A stretch of DNA of 64,000 bases, taken from positions 310,001 through 374,000 of the forward strand of contig JAQFWX010000005.1 in assembly GCA_027605045.1 (NCBI GenBank), in the 5' to 3' direction. Under the pieces are notes generated by a model. It was given only the letters and a program-made list of their open reading frames with translations, was not told where the DNA came from and did not search any database. The stretch comes from Phallus indusiatus (Eukaryota > Basidiomycota > Agaricomycetes > Phallales > Phallaceae). A program made the position numbers and the translations under genes. Below, piece by piece: positions 33,564 to 44,685 of the stretch (the first letter of the stretch is position 1; each line of letters begins with the position of its first letter).

Positions 33564-33927
33564 CTAATCGGGCGAAGAGGAAAATGCACCTTTCTTGATG
33601 TATTCGCCCAATGCAAACGCTCTTTCAATTTCGGCGTGGTCGGTTAGATGTCGATTTTCTGGAAGAAAGAAGGTTGTGTCAAACAATGAGTCAAATAGAA
33701 GTCTTGGAAATGTCGTTGTCGTATTCACTTTCAAATGCTCTCCTTAATTTTCCGTGAAAGTCGTAGCTGTGCGTAGGAATATAATGAACAGTGTGATCAG
33801 AATTACGAGTCGACTCGGCCAGTTTCCTTGGCAAATTCACAACTTACGACGGATCCGGATAATCTCTTCCTAGCCTATGTAATTCTTTGTATAGCCGAAC
33901 AGCTCGTAAGCGTGTCGGAGACGACAT
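33564..33927 (-). CDS. Small LYR-motif protein (LYRM5/ETFRF1-like)
   Basis: Easily missed because its three exons are short. From the ATG at 33927 the joins give MSSPTRLRAVRLYKELHRLG, RDYPDPS, YDFHGKLRRAFE, KNRHLTDHAEIERAFALGE and YIKKGAFSSSPD then TAG. The second intron runs from GTGAATACG to CTTCCAG. The L-Y-K variant of the LYR motif near the N-terminus, the YP turn, the F...K/R..F helix and the KNRxLTDxxEI...GEYIKK tail are those of complex-1 LYR proteins close to the electron-transfer-flavoprotein regulatory factor. Such proteins sit in the mitochondrial matrix and work with acyl carrier protein and their target. Length is about 80 residues, normal for the family. Confidence 0.8.
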
Positions 33928-34227
33928 CAAGAGGGAAAGAGAGAGAAGAGAGAGGATGATATTATTCCCTTCCTCCGAATGGAGTCTCGGAATCTGAGAT
34001 CATGAACTCGGAGCCGCCAGTCTGTGTTCGGCATCCAAGGATTCCACATTTCAAACCCCGCCGGGTGTCGCCCTCAGGTACAGACCTGCCACATTTCTTT
34101 TGCGCACCACACCCAAGACAAACTTGTGTTTTTTCTTTCTTGTTCTTTATAAAAGGAGTGAGTCAACGAATCTTTAATTTTTCTTTTCTTTCTTTCTTAA
34201 TTTTCTACCCTTTCTCTCTTTTAAATC

Positions 34228-35586
34228 ATGATTCGCTTCAATCCCGCTCAATGGTTCCATCACAGCTCTTGTCTTGTACCTCAAACGACGACGCAACGCC
34301 GGGAAGATCTCATGTCAACACCTTCGGCGACCAGACCCCCGTCTTTGAACAATTCAACATCGACCACCACGCTCCGTTCAGCCTTGAAACAGCCGTCCAG
34401 GCCGTCAACACCGCGCATCAACAGCGGAAACTTGGCGGAAGCAGATACCTTCCATTCTCCTCAACTAGATCTAAGCGTCGTCGACCCATTTCCGAGGACA
34501 TCAACTCTCCAATCAGCAACATCAACGTCGGGCAGTCGAAGGTATACCCCTAAAGTCGGCTTTGATACCTTTCAAAATCCAACAAGTACCACGCTTTTTT
34601 CATATACTTTACAAGTTAGTAGTGGTACTTCTTATATTATTACATCGTTGCACCCTCTTTTCCTTTGTTCCTTATTTTATTCTGGCTTCATTCTAGGTTA
34701 AATCAGAGGGTTACAAACGAAGCAGGAGCACACGATCTTATTTAATTGCTGCGAGCAGTGATGATAGTGGCATTCATGCGCTGCAATGGGTTATGGAATC
34801 ACTCATACAGGAAGGTGATGAAATAATAGTATTCCGTGGGTTTGATGGAGAAGATACAGGTGGCCTTTCAGAATTCTTTACCCCCGTTTCTTTTTTTTTT
34901 TGTTGCTCACGTGTAACTGACAGATAAATGTATGCGCGAAAATAGACGGGAAGAGGCACGTGAACTAATGAAATGGGTATTAGAGAAAAACGATAAGGTT
35001 GAGCCAGGTCGTAAAGTGAGCTGCCATATTTATGAATTTCGCTTCATTTACTTAGAATCCTCACCAGCTCTTTGTTATAGTAGAATTTGTTGGGGGGAAA
35101 GTAACGGCCTCTATTGAACGTTTGATTGCCCTGTATCGCCCGGACTCTCTGGTTGTTGGTACAAGGGTTCGCACTGTTCTCCAACAATGGGGTGCGGCTT
35201 TCGGAGCCCCAGGGATGGGAAGCGTCTCGAGGTGAACGGCTAATTTGTTTGTTCACCTTCTGTTATTCTCATCTAAAATCTTTCCCTAGATACTGTGTAA
35301 GCCGATCGCCGGTCCCCGTAATTGTGGTACGGTGCGTGTATTTCTTTATCTTCCGTCTTCTTTTTTCCCCATTCATAAGCGAGTGATTTCTGCCAGGCCC
35401 GACCAAAAGGTCAAAAAGAAAAACTCGAAAAGGCGGCCGAACAATCCTAAAAGAACTTTTGAAGGGTAAGCCCCATATAGCGTTGTCTTTTCTCACAATT
35501 TGTAATACCCAAGCAATTTGTCCCCGCATTCTAGTTTGGAAGAACCTCACAGCACCACTCTTCGTCGACCGGTTACTACGCAATAG
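34228..35586 (+). CDS. Universal stress protein (UspA-fold) domain protein
   Basis: Starts at MIRFNPAQWFHHSSCLVPQT. The N-terminal 120 residues are Ser/Thr/Pro-rich and probably disordered. The following exons encode SYLIAASSDDSGIHALQWVM and LIQEGDEIIVFRGFDGED, then ENRREEARELMKWVL, LFVIVEFVGGKVTASIERLI and YRPDSLVVGTRVRTVLQQWG. They end with VSRYCVSRSPVPVIVVRPD and a basic tail. The S-x-D-S-x-x-A...W start and the SRYCVSRSPVPVIVVRP end are the classic UspA pattern found in fungal stress proteins (ATP-binding-type fold). Five introns keep frame. Partners and ligand are unknown. Its start codon lies 301 bp from that of the divergent LYR gene. Confidence 0.8.
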
Positions 35587-36830
35587 CATGAACTTAATCA
35601 TCAACATGTTACTCAAGCAGCATGCATCATGAAAGCCTGTCATTAAATCTTTCGGCTCGAGGCTTCAATCTACTCAATCAAACGCGAGGCGCTATAACCT
35701 TTGTTTTTTTTTCTCTTTATTGCATTTGGATTATCTTCTGGAAGAAGCTTGGCCACCCCACCTCTCCCCCCACGTTTTCTCGTCTTCGAAAGAACTGCTA
35801 TCTACTATCAAAAGCTGTCGTTGTAACCTTTTTGGAATGTATTTGTATATGACGTTCATTTTAGACTGTAAACATAAGCATCTTTATTAAATTATTGAAT
35901 AAAGAACACCCTCTCCTTACTGCGTGCATAGTTACCATCTTTGTTTCACTAATGCATGCCAAGAGTGCCTTACATAGACTAGGAACATTTCGAACAGGTC
36001 AGATCACAAAATGGCGATACCACCCGACCAACAGCGATCTCGTCCTCGAGGCAATTACTGTCCGCAATGGCGAATATGGACATCAGACATCAGACATCAA
36101 CAGTATCCGAGAAACTCCGATATATTAAATAAGTTGCAAGAAAAAAGATGTTTATTATGTACAATTACGTTTGTCTGTCCCTTAACTAAGTAACGCACCC
36201 ACTCGACCCACCTCCATTGGATGAAGACTATATCAGGAAGAAATCGGTACGAACAACTCTATGGGATAGTTTTTCAGCCTATCACGAAGACAAGCGAATG
36301 GTTTGATCTTCCACAAGCGTAACAGTGCAACCCTTTGGAGGAAGAGAAGGGTAGAACTTGACTTGTTGTGGGGGTAAAAAAAGACAAGAAAAAAGTTGGA
36401 TACCGAGACCATTCTCTTAGTGGACCAAAGGATCTTGAGTACAGACTGGCCGCCAGAAATTAGACGTCAGGTGGCCACGGAGAACATTCTCATGTTCAGA
36501 AGGAACGCATTAGTCGTTGTCAAACTCAGAAGCTTAGCTTGAGAAGATGTCTATGTTGGGGTAGATGGAAGACGAAAAGGAAAAAAGCTGTGACGGCTTG
36601 TGTCACCGCAAGAGCTCCTTATATACAGCTCGTGCTCTCGCTTAAATTTCGGAAGTTGCAAGTTCACACGCTTATGTCATCAGGTCTTTTCGAACTAAGG
36701 CGCCTCTATGCATTGGACCGTGCGTTATGGTATAAAAAGTCTGTTATAACAATCATATTGAACCCAAAATAAGCGATACAAACAGTATACAACCCCTAAT
36801 ACCCAATAAATAAAAAAAAACCCTATATAA
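35587..36830. other. Intergenic, possible small minus-strand gene not resolved
   Basis: No recognised gene. A short minus-strand stretch at about 36275-36450 reads like an exon pair (SVLKILWSTKRMVS, then FYPSLPPKGCTVTLVEDQTI, then a stop) joined by a possible 47-nt intron, but I cannot find a start or a family. ACATCAG is directly repeated near 36085-36105. Confidence 0.3.
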
Positions 36831-38327
36831 TCATGACGAAGTTTTGCACTGTTCCGCCCACAATTGAACCAGCTTCTTCTGCGCGGCAATCTTCATTGAA
36901 AGAGCATTTTGAGCCTCACTTTCAACAACTGGAACGTAAGTTTGCACCCAAACAGTAAACCGCGTTAGAGAAGCGAACACGTTTTCCTGTTTTTGAAACA
37001 TAAGTTTCACAGATCCTACATATACAAACTTGAGTTGTGGATTCTCGGGAAGGACTGATCACTCTGTGAGAAAGCGGACATACCAGCGGTGTCACTTGCA
37101 CTTCCCTTCCACCCGTACATCAAGTCATATATCTTCGATGCTTGGAGCAAACCCATCTCTTGGAGCTGATTAAAGTCTGACAAGATCTCGCTGGGCATGC
37201 TTGCGACATAAGGTGTCACGACTTTGATAGTCTCGCTGAAGCAAACTTGTGCCTTTCCAGCAAAGACAACGGCCTCTGCGGCAACAAGAAAATCGAAATT
37301 GAATAACAAAGCAACCCCTGAAAAGGTACGCTCATCTTACCTTTATAGTCCTGATTCTTGCTTACTTCGCTGATACCGGAGAAAAGAACGGGACCGATAC
37401 CACCACGCACAGCATCTAGACATTGCAGCGCTGTGTTATAATAATGATGGGCGTGCTGCGCTGTTACCTGTCCCCTCTGAAAATCAAGCACGGCCTGCTC
37501 TGCCTTCACGAAACATGTGAGCAATTTTATTCGCAATGCTCACGGAGAGAGAGAGATCTACCTTGTTATACGACGTAATTCGCACGGTCAGATTCCCTTT
37601 GGCTGTTCTAATTTCTTCATTGTCTACAAAAATACTTTAGTCTGGGTTCAATGAAGAAGAAAAGTCTAATTTTGAAATCTCACCCGAAATTGCGGGAGCG
37701 TGACGGGATACGAACTCAAATTCCTGATCCATTTCACGTGCAAGTGATAAATTCGCATCGATCTTTGGAGATACGCCTAGTCTATCAATAAGATCATTTC
37801 AATACAAAATGCGCTTACTGTGCGCTGTAATTCACTTTTCTCTTTCTCGAGCGCGCTTACAGCTTCCTGCATCTGTGTCTCTAACTGATGCGAAGCTTCG
37901 AACTCTGCACGCTGTTTGTTCTTCTTCTCGTCGTTTTGTGACCCTCCGTAAGGAATTCCTCTTAGAACATTCAACGGTTGCTGAATGGTCTGAAACGCAG
38001 AGCGACGATGAATGCTCTCGAACAGCTTTGACCTGGGACATAATTCTCGAATTCGACGCAGTCTTCATCGTCAATCTGAGAAACTTACGTGGATTCACGA
38101 TGTTTCGCAAGATCCTTTGATTGTTTCTCCAGGTCCCTTTTTACAAGAAACAAACGCCCCTTCGAGTCCGCCACTGCAATGCTCGCATCGGCTCCTTTGA
38201 GGAAACGTTCCCATATATCCGATCCTGCGGCGCTGTTGTAATCAGGCAGGCTGGGATCGTCTGAGTCAGGGATATAGCCTCCTGATGTAAAGGCAGGAGG
38301 AGGCTGGCTACGAAACTCTGAAAGCAT
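36831..38327 (-). CDS. Uncharacterised coiled-coil protein
   Basis: Starts at MLSEFRSQPPPAFTSGGYIP. Seven or so exons give about 380 residues. There is an acidic N-terminal region with DSDDPSLPDYNS and DIWERFLKGADASIAVADS, then a predicted coiled coil across KRDLEKQSKDLAKHRE, NKQRAEFEASHQLETQMQEA and ALEKEKSELQRT. A helical region follows with NLSLAREMDQEFEFVSRHAP, KGNLTVRITSYNKAEQAVLD, AHHYYNTALQCLDAVRG and KIYDLMYGWKGSASDTAG, ending AAQKKLVQLWAEQCKTSS. No signal peptide or membrane helix is apparent. The frame is consistent through all introns, so the gene is real. I do not recognise the family, and no function can be assigned. Confidence 0.7.
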
Positions 38328-38375
38328 ATGCGAAGGTACAATTACAAGTTAATGTTAATCTAGTCTCAGCGCCCG

Positions 38376-38768
38376 TCACATGACACCCCTGGCCACACTG
38401 CACAGTGCACAGCAACAGCAACAATGAGGAACTCGACTGGGAGCAGGACAACAAATCATAATCAACGTGAAAAAATAACGACTCTCAGTCACCGTTACCA
38501 AACTTCCAATGACTATGTCATAGCTCCTATTTAGCTTCAATTGGGAAGTAGCTCCGACCACGAAGCCGGTACTTCCATTCTTTTCAAATTCGAGCCTAGA
38601 CCACTGGTCACCAACATACACCGGATTCCGAACTCGAGGGACTGCAATAAAGTTTAAGGCGAGGATGGATCCAAAATGGAAGATCCGTCGTTTTAGCCAG
38701 AAGCTGGGTGGACGAAAAACACATAAGCTCGGGATACTTCGATGTAAATGCGTGGGTGGCACAATCAA
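38376..38768 (-). CDS. Doubtful ORF in the 3' flank of FMO 3
   Basis: A 130-codon minus-strand open frame starting MIVPPTHLHRSIPSLCVFRP, containing LEFEKNGSTGFVVGATSQLK and SYDIVIGSLVTVTESRYFF, and ending in a Cys run (CCCCC). The equivalent sequence at 23640-24040 is broken. No domain is recognised, so it may be chance or the end of a lost gene. Confidence 0.25.
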   Translation of the reverse strand: MIVPPTHLHRSIPSLCVFRPPSFWLKRRIFHFGSILALNFIAVPRVRNPVYVGDQWSRLEFEKNGSTGFVVGATSQLKLNRSYDIVIGSLVTVTESRYFFTLIMICCPAPSRVPHCCCCCALCSVARGVM

Positions 38769-41710
38769 GGCAATCTTACGAATAGGAGGCTATGGATGGT
38801 GAAAAAATGCTGGATAGGTGTTGATCAATTCGCCCTCACGGCTCAACACGAACACGGTTTAGGAATGCTAGAATGAAAGGAATTGGATATGAGAAAAGTA
38901 GTATGTACAAATTTCAAATTTAGCGATGAAGTGCGAGTTGGTTATTTAAATTTGATCCGCTGTACTCGTACTCCTTTTCCCTTGATTTGAAATCGGGAAA
39001 ACCAGCACGAACATTGCGTTTCACAACCATGGCCATAATATATTTATCCGTTGTAGGCCGTGGTGTACAGGCCTTCCTCCTTGGCTTTGATTACTGAACA
39101 ACACTTAGTTTACATATTAAGCATGACAAGTCGAAACTTACGCAGCGCAACATGCATCGAATAAAAGCGGCACAGTGCAAGATTACCTATATTTCAAAAG
39201 TATTCCATTAGAATAATCGATAGTAAGTATTAGCCGAGATGTACCGTACCCATGGTGACATGAACGTTAGGCAGTCCACATTCGGTATATAATCCTTGCA
39301 TCTCCCCTTCGTTCGTTAAACCCCAAATCGGTTTCATTTTGTCGACCAAAGCGTCGGGGAAAATTTTCCTTGCGCTATCATTTGCATTTCCGAACCTAGT
39401 TAGGACAGATTAAGAGAATTTTCGATGGTGGGTGTTACAGTGAATCAACTTACCCAGTAGCGCATACGATAATATCTGCATCTAAACTGGAGCCGTCCTC
39501 AAATACAACACCACTCTCAACAAGTTTGGCCACACTGCCGTGTTTCAGTTTAATCTTTCCATCAATAACCAACTGACACGCTCCAACGTCTACAACATCG
39601 GTACATTGACTCAATTCAAAAAGAGAGAACAAATATCCAAGCTTACCGATATAGTAACCCCTTCCTTTCTCCCAAACCATAGTAATGAATCCGGAGTCAT
39701 CAGGACCATCGTGACGTTTGAACCCTACTTTGTCAAGACCTTCACGGAGTTCCCTGATTTCAAGCTATAATTCCTGTTATTATCTATCCATGCACTGGAC
39801 TTACTTATCCACTTCTCTAACCAAAGGTATAAGCCTCTGGTGAGTTTTCTTCATCAAGAGAGAAGGGAATGAGGCATTGATGAGATCGCAGGATTCAACC
39901 GGGAGTCCCTGCTCAGAATACAACGCTAGATAAATCGGAGATCAGTCTAATCCAGTCGAGTAAAGTAATTTGAATTCGTTACATCCGGCGAGAATTGGTA
40001 AAGCTTTAGTCGCTGAAAGTATGCATGTCGAAGATCGTTGAACCTGAAATATATCATCGAGTCAACTCTGACCAGTATTCACTAGTTAGTAGACTTCTCT
40101 TACCATCGTAACGTCAATGCCGCGATGTACGCAATCCTGACAAATATCATGGGCTGGGAAAAATGTAAGACGATAGGTATAGCCATAACATTAGCAATTT
40201 ACCGGATGTGCATGCCCCGATTACAACGACTTTCTTCCCCTTAAAGTCTGTAGCTCGTTTGTAGTCAACTGAATGCATAGTCTTGCCTTTAAACGTGTCC
40301 TTGAGAAATAACATTTCATTAGACATCTTTACACTAAGTAAACGGAGAACATATATTTACCATTCCGGGAAATCGGGGCATATTCGGGATACCACCCAAG
40401 AATCCAAAAGCCAAAACAACATATGTAACACGGAACACGCGTTTTGATCCGTCGCCTTTCAAAACGGTGACTACCCATTTGTCCTTCGCATCGTCCCGTT
40501 CGATGGACGTGACTTCACTCGAGGTCCAGACGTTGAGATCTAAGATTTGAGCATACGCTTCGAACCAATCCCCAAGCTTGTTGTTTCTTTTCTGTAAATA
40601 ACGCTTTGCAAAAGAGTGGAGGAATATCATACCTTCTTTCCAGCCGGGAATATAGGCCATGTTTTAGGAAAGCTGTAAAGATGTAAATGCAATCAAGATG
40701 GCGGTTCGTCAGGCTCTAGTAATATATGGACTAACGGGAGATATGGCGTCTGACCATACCCTATACACTGCTTAGCACAAACTGAAGGTACTAACGATGA
40801 AATAAATAGCAACACGCACAAACAGGATCATGAAGGCAAAGCGTATCATAACGATCTCTCCAGTTATCTCCAACACGAGCGTTTCTCTCAACAATAAGCG
40901 AAGTCATTCCTTGACCGTATTTCAATCTAGCACCAGTTTCAATTCCGGCGTGACCCGCGCCGACAATAATGACTTGAGGATCTTGATCTTCGAAACTCAT
41001 CTCTTTTGCGCGAGTTTCCGCCCACGCGCCGTTGTTAAGTGTAGAATCCCGACGTAGACCGGTTAAGGGAGGGAAATTCTTGAGTTCGTCCAGATTGGTA
41101 AAGACAGTGTGAAGCTTCCATCCGCCGTTTGGTGTGGGGACGAGACGGAAGATACCCGAACATAGACCAACGGAGGTTTCGAAATCGAAAAAGGCTTGGA
41201 TTACTATCATATCGGGAGTAGGTTGGAGCATTAAAGCCGGTTTGGAGGGATCGGTTGATAATCTGATATTGCTGATTCGAGTCTGCTCGAGTCGAGCGTT
41301 CAAGAGCTTTCGGATATCGTCATGTCCAACGATTGTTCTGAGATCCCAGGTGAGCGCAAGCAGATCTCTCCATATTCCATCTTTAAGAAACAGAGAAACG
41401 ATGAAGTCGACTTTGTTCGATGTCAAAGCTTCAAAAAAAGGAGGCGACCATTCGGCGAGAACCTTTGAAACATCGATATCTGTGGGTGGATTAGTAACTC
41501 CCAATTTTTCAAGAGTAGGGAGAACAATCCGTTCTTCCAAAGATTCAGAGGACATTGAGTAGGATGGAGATTCAAAGATATGGTACGGACTACAGGCCAA
41601 GTTGGGGAAAGCTTTAATCTCTTCGGATCGCCCATTCTCTCCTTCGCTATATAGTCAGCGAGGCCGGCATGACTTTTCTTTTTTTACGAAGGTAGACCGG
41701 TCACCGTAGT
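38405..41710 (-). repeat. Right arm of the 3.3-kb inverted duplication
   Basis: Reverse-complement counterpart of 20707-24040. It reaches from about 41710 (CCGGTCACCGTAG side) down to about 38405 (CAACAATGAGGAAC side). It contains FMO 3, its 5' leader and 0.6 kb of 3' flank. It is oriented opposite to the left arm, with 14.4 kb of single-copy sequence between the arms. Confidence 0.85.
39044..41555 (-). CDS. FMO-type flavoprotein monooxygenase 3
   Basis: Starts at MSSESLEERIVLPTLEKLG (an in-frame ATG 15 codons upstream at 41600 is possible). Exon order copies gene 2. The N-terminal NTF2-like region is followed by VIIVGAGHAGIETGARLKYG (FAD site; H replaces Q and E replaces D of its paralogs) and VERNARVGDNWRDRYDTLCL. 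Then come LGDWFEAYAQILDLNVW, KKVVVIGACTSAHDICQDC, LYSEQGLPVESCDLINASFP, DVGACQLVIDGKIKLKHGSV, FEDGSSLDADIIVCATGFGN and IKAKEEGLYTTAYNG. All exons remain open, so both arms of the duplication appear to carry a working gene. Like the others it should use FAD and NADPH; the substrate is unknown. Confidence 0.83.
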
Positions 41711-42562
41711 ACCCCTATAATTTTTTTAAATGTCTACTTTTCAGGGTCTGTGGGCAGGAGTAATGCTGGGCCTTGCTGGGGTTGTACTTGATGAGGAGTT
41801 TAGGTTCGCTAGATGAAGCCCTTTGGGTGTTAAATCCGAAATACTAAGATAGAACGGCATTTGATGCCCGCTCACTTTGTCAATTCGTTCCGCGTTCTAA
41901 ACTGTTCAACCTTCTTCTAAAATCATTGACATTGACAATCCAGGAAGACCGGAATGAAGCCGCATTTGCAGTAAGCCACTTTTTTTCAGTAAGTATTTGC
42001 TTTTGAAGCCCGTCTAACCAAATTTCAAGGTCTGGGAGGCCGGAAAAAAAATGGGTAAAACTCGTTTCCCCAAAGGCCGCGATGATAATTTGGACAAGTT
42101 TTGTGCGCAAGCCGTAGGCTGGAAAGTCAGCTCCCTAAAGATGATCCGAAAAAAATCCGGCCTGTATACGTATTAGTAGTGATCCTGGTTACACGAGGCC
42201 GCGCACCATCCGTATGAGCATTTTGTGCAAGTGGGTAAGTTATGTTCATATGAGCTGTAGGCTAAAGTCCCTGACAGATCCACGCCGTATCGGATAATGC
42301 ACGTGGGTGCGATAAAACTTGAAATAATCCAAATCGGATTCCGATAACAGAAGCACCATGGAACTTCAATCAAAAAAGGGAAACTTCACACTTCGCCAAA
42401 GAAAATGTTAAGGATTAAAAATTATTAGTATTAAGTATTATAGTAAGCTAATTAATAAAATCTATGAGATACATATCACTTGCGGTGGTTAGAATCTATT
42501 GGATACAAAGGAAACGGATAAAGGAGAAAAGATATCTATGAAGGTCGAAGAAACGGAGTGAC
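41711..42562. other. Intergenic between FMO 3 and the GH18 gene
   Basis: Contains one plausible-looking but unrecognised minus-strand frame (41880-42110) with LVQIIIAAFGETSFTHFF and NVNDFRRRLNSLERG. It has no clear neighbouring exons and could be a relic of an unknown gene. The rest is AT-rich 3' flank. Confidence 0.3.
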
Positions 42563-43687
42563 TTAGACAGGGAAGGTAGATCCTCTGACATTGGAGATCC
42601 AGCTCGAGTCAGCGTGAGGATATTGCCAAACCATAACACCTCCGTTCCATCCTTGCTTGGAGCCCTGGTCGACACATTGGGCCAAAGTCTGCGTGTCGAG
42701 GAAACCGGTGCTGGCGTCGCCGGACTGGGCCGGTTTGCCCAAAACGATCTTGTCAAGGTCAACACCGGCCTTGGACATCTCGAAGATAGAAGATCCTGGA
42801 AATTCAGGGGCGCTGTTCAGCAAGCCGTCGCAGGTCGTGTAGGCGGTGCCCTCTGTGGATGATGGGTGAGACTGCGAACACGCGTGGACAAAGAGGCAAG
42901 ATAAAACTTACGGTTGTAGAACTGGACATTGTAGAAATCAATGAGAGAACCGACCTGCTTGTGAACTTCGAGGTATGGAGCGCCGAGAGAAGGCGAGAAC
43001 CTGAGTGGCGAGACATGAGGACGAGTCAGGGTATGTGATAGAATGAACTTACCATGGAGCAACAGGGGCATGAGTAATAAGGAACTGACCGGCGGGCAAG
43101 TTGTCTCGCAAGGCTTTGGTGAACGAAGAAAGCCAGTTGACGGCAGTGCCAGCGCTGATAGCGCCAAAGTCCTCGTAGTCAACGTCGATGCCATCGAGGC
43201 CGTTGCTCTTAACGAAGTTGGCCATGGTCTGAGCCAGCTGAGTAGGGTCCTGACCGCTCGTGGTGGGGGTGTCAGTGGAACCGAACGCAGAAACCATGAG
43301 TTTGATTCCGGCAGCGTTGTAGGCAGACTTGATAGAGGAACGCTGGGAATCGGAAAGGGAAGACCAAGCTTGAGCCTGGTCAGCGGGACCGTTGCTGAGC
43401 AAGAAGGCTAAGTTGCTAAATGAAAACGCATAAGAGATATGGGTCAAAAATCAAAGATAACAAAATAAGACGTACACAACGTTGTATCCCTTGAAGGTAG
43501 ATGGATCCGGAGGACCGGACTGTCCGGAGACAAAGTCATCCCAGTAAGCAACGAAACGAGGAGATGAGCCATTGGTGTCAGCTCGCTTAGCAGGGATGGC
43601 AGTGGCGCTAACGCCAAAGCTGAGTTTGGAAAGAGTGACAAGGGTGACAAGACCCAAAACGGAAGAGAGAGTGTAAGAGAACTTCAT
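42563..43687 (-). CDS. Secreted GH18 glycosidase (chitinase / endo-beta-N-acetylglucosaminidase type)
   Basis: Starts at MKFSYTLSSVLGLVTLVTLS, a signal peptide, followed by a Kex2-like KR site (AIPAKR). The (beta/alpha)8 GH18 domain begins RFVAYWDDFVSGQSGPPDPS and continues with AYNAAGIKLMVSAFGSTDTP and the catalytic motif DGIDVDYED, where the last E is the acid/base (D-x-x-D-x-D-x-E). Further exons give FLITHAPVAPW, FYNVQFYN and EGTAYTTCDGLLN. It ends GWNGGVMVWQYPHADSSWIS. No carbohydrate-binding module follows, and the mature enzyme has about 300 residues. Small single-domain fungal GH18 proteins of this kind cleave chitin or the chitobiose core of N-glycans. The sequence alone does not separate these. 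It is expected in the cell wall or secreted space. Confidence 0.88.
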
Positions 43688-44685
43688 GATTTCAGCAGGG
43701 TTATCAAAAAGAGAGATGAGAATGGGGAAAAAAACGCCATGAATTGCCCCCCTTTTATATTCTTCAGCAATGTCCCAAATGCGCGGAGAAGTGAGGTTTT
43801 TTCAAGTCGACGAGCGAATTTTGTTTCGGTATTTTCGCTCGATCAGACGCAATTTTTGCCATTTGACGCTCAAGTCGTCGTGGATCGTAAGTTATCCAGG
43901 TTACCGGACGACCTTCACACTGAATGCCGACGCGCCGAGACAGAGTCGGTTCCGATCCACGGTTAACTGACACTGCAGCTGAAATGAATTCTCAGATATT
44001 CAGCACAGGTTTTAGAGGATCCGAAACCTGTGTGATAAGGAGAAGAACTCTGTCTAACTCAGAATATGAACTTTGAAGGACCGTAGTACCGTATAAGTTG
44101 AAGATACGTTGAGTTTGCCTTGTTACTACTACTTCTCCATCTCGGTGAACTCGTGGCTACTTGCGCAGTCAATGGAATATTAACAATGTAAAATTTTATT
44201 CGCTAGAGTAAGTGATTCACGTCATTTTAGAGGTTCTAGACTGTCGTAAAGCAAAGATGATTTAACTCGAGGGTTCAAAGAGAATATGAGCGCGGAATTC
44301 GTATTCCATGGTGAAGTTGGTGGTATGTCCGCGGAGCTTCCAAAGTTCTAGAAACATGTTCTACAAGGTCGTCAGAAGATCTAGTTTGGAACCGAAGGGG
44401 GACTACCTTGTCTCGTGGTATATCGGACTAACTAACTCCGCGGAGGCCATCCAGCAGCTCGACTTACTCAACACTATTCCTGTCTTGAAATCAGCCCCCC
44501 ATTTTCACAGATTGGCAGCGGAAAGGTAAACATTTTATAGACACAGGTCCCACTTTGTCCTGGAAACGGAAAGCAGCGAGTAGACCAAGTCACATAATGT
44601 GACTTCGTTTCGGAACGGCAGTCCAGCTGCTGACATAATCACCGATACTCACCACTTGAACATCTTTGGACAACGTCGGTTTCAA
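43688..44685. other. Divergent intergenic region between GH18 and complex I genes
   Basis: About 1 kb holding both promoters. Open frames at 43739-43973 and 44308-44529 have no recognisable content. No further gene is seen. Confidence 0.4.
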
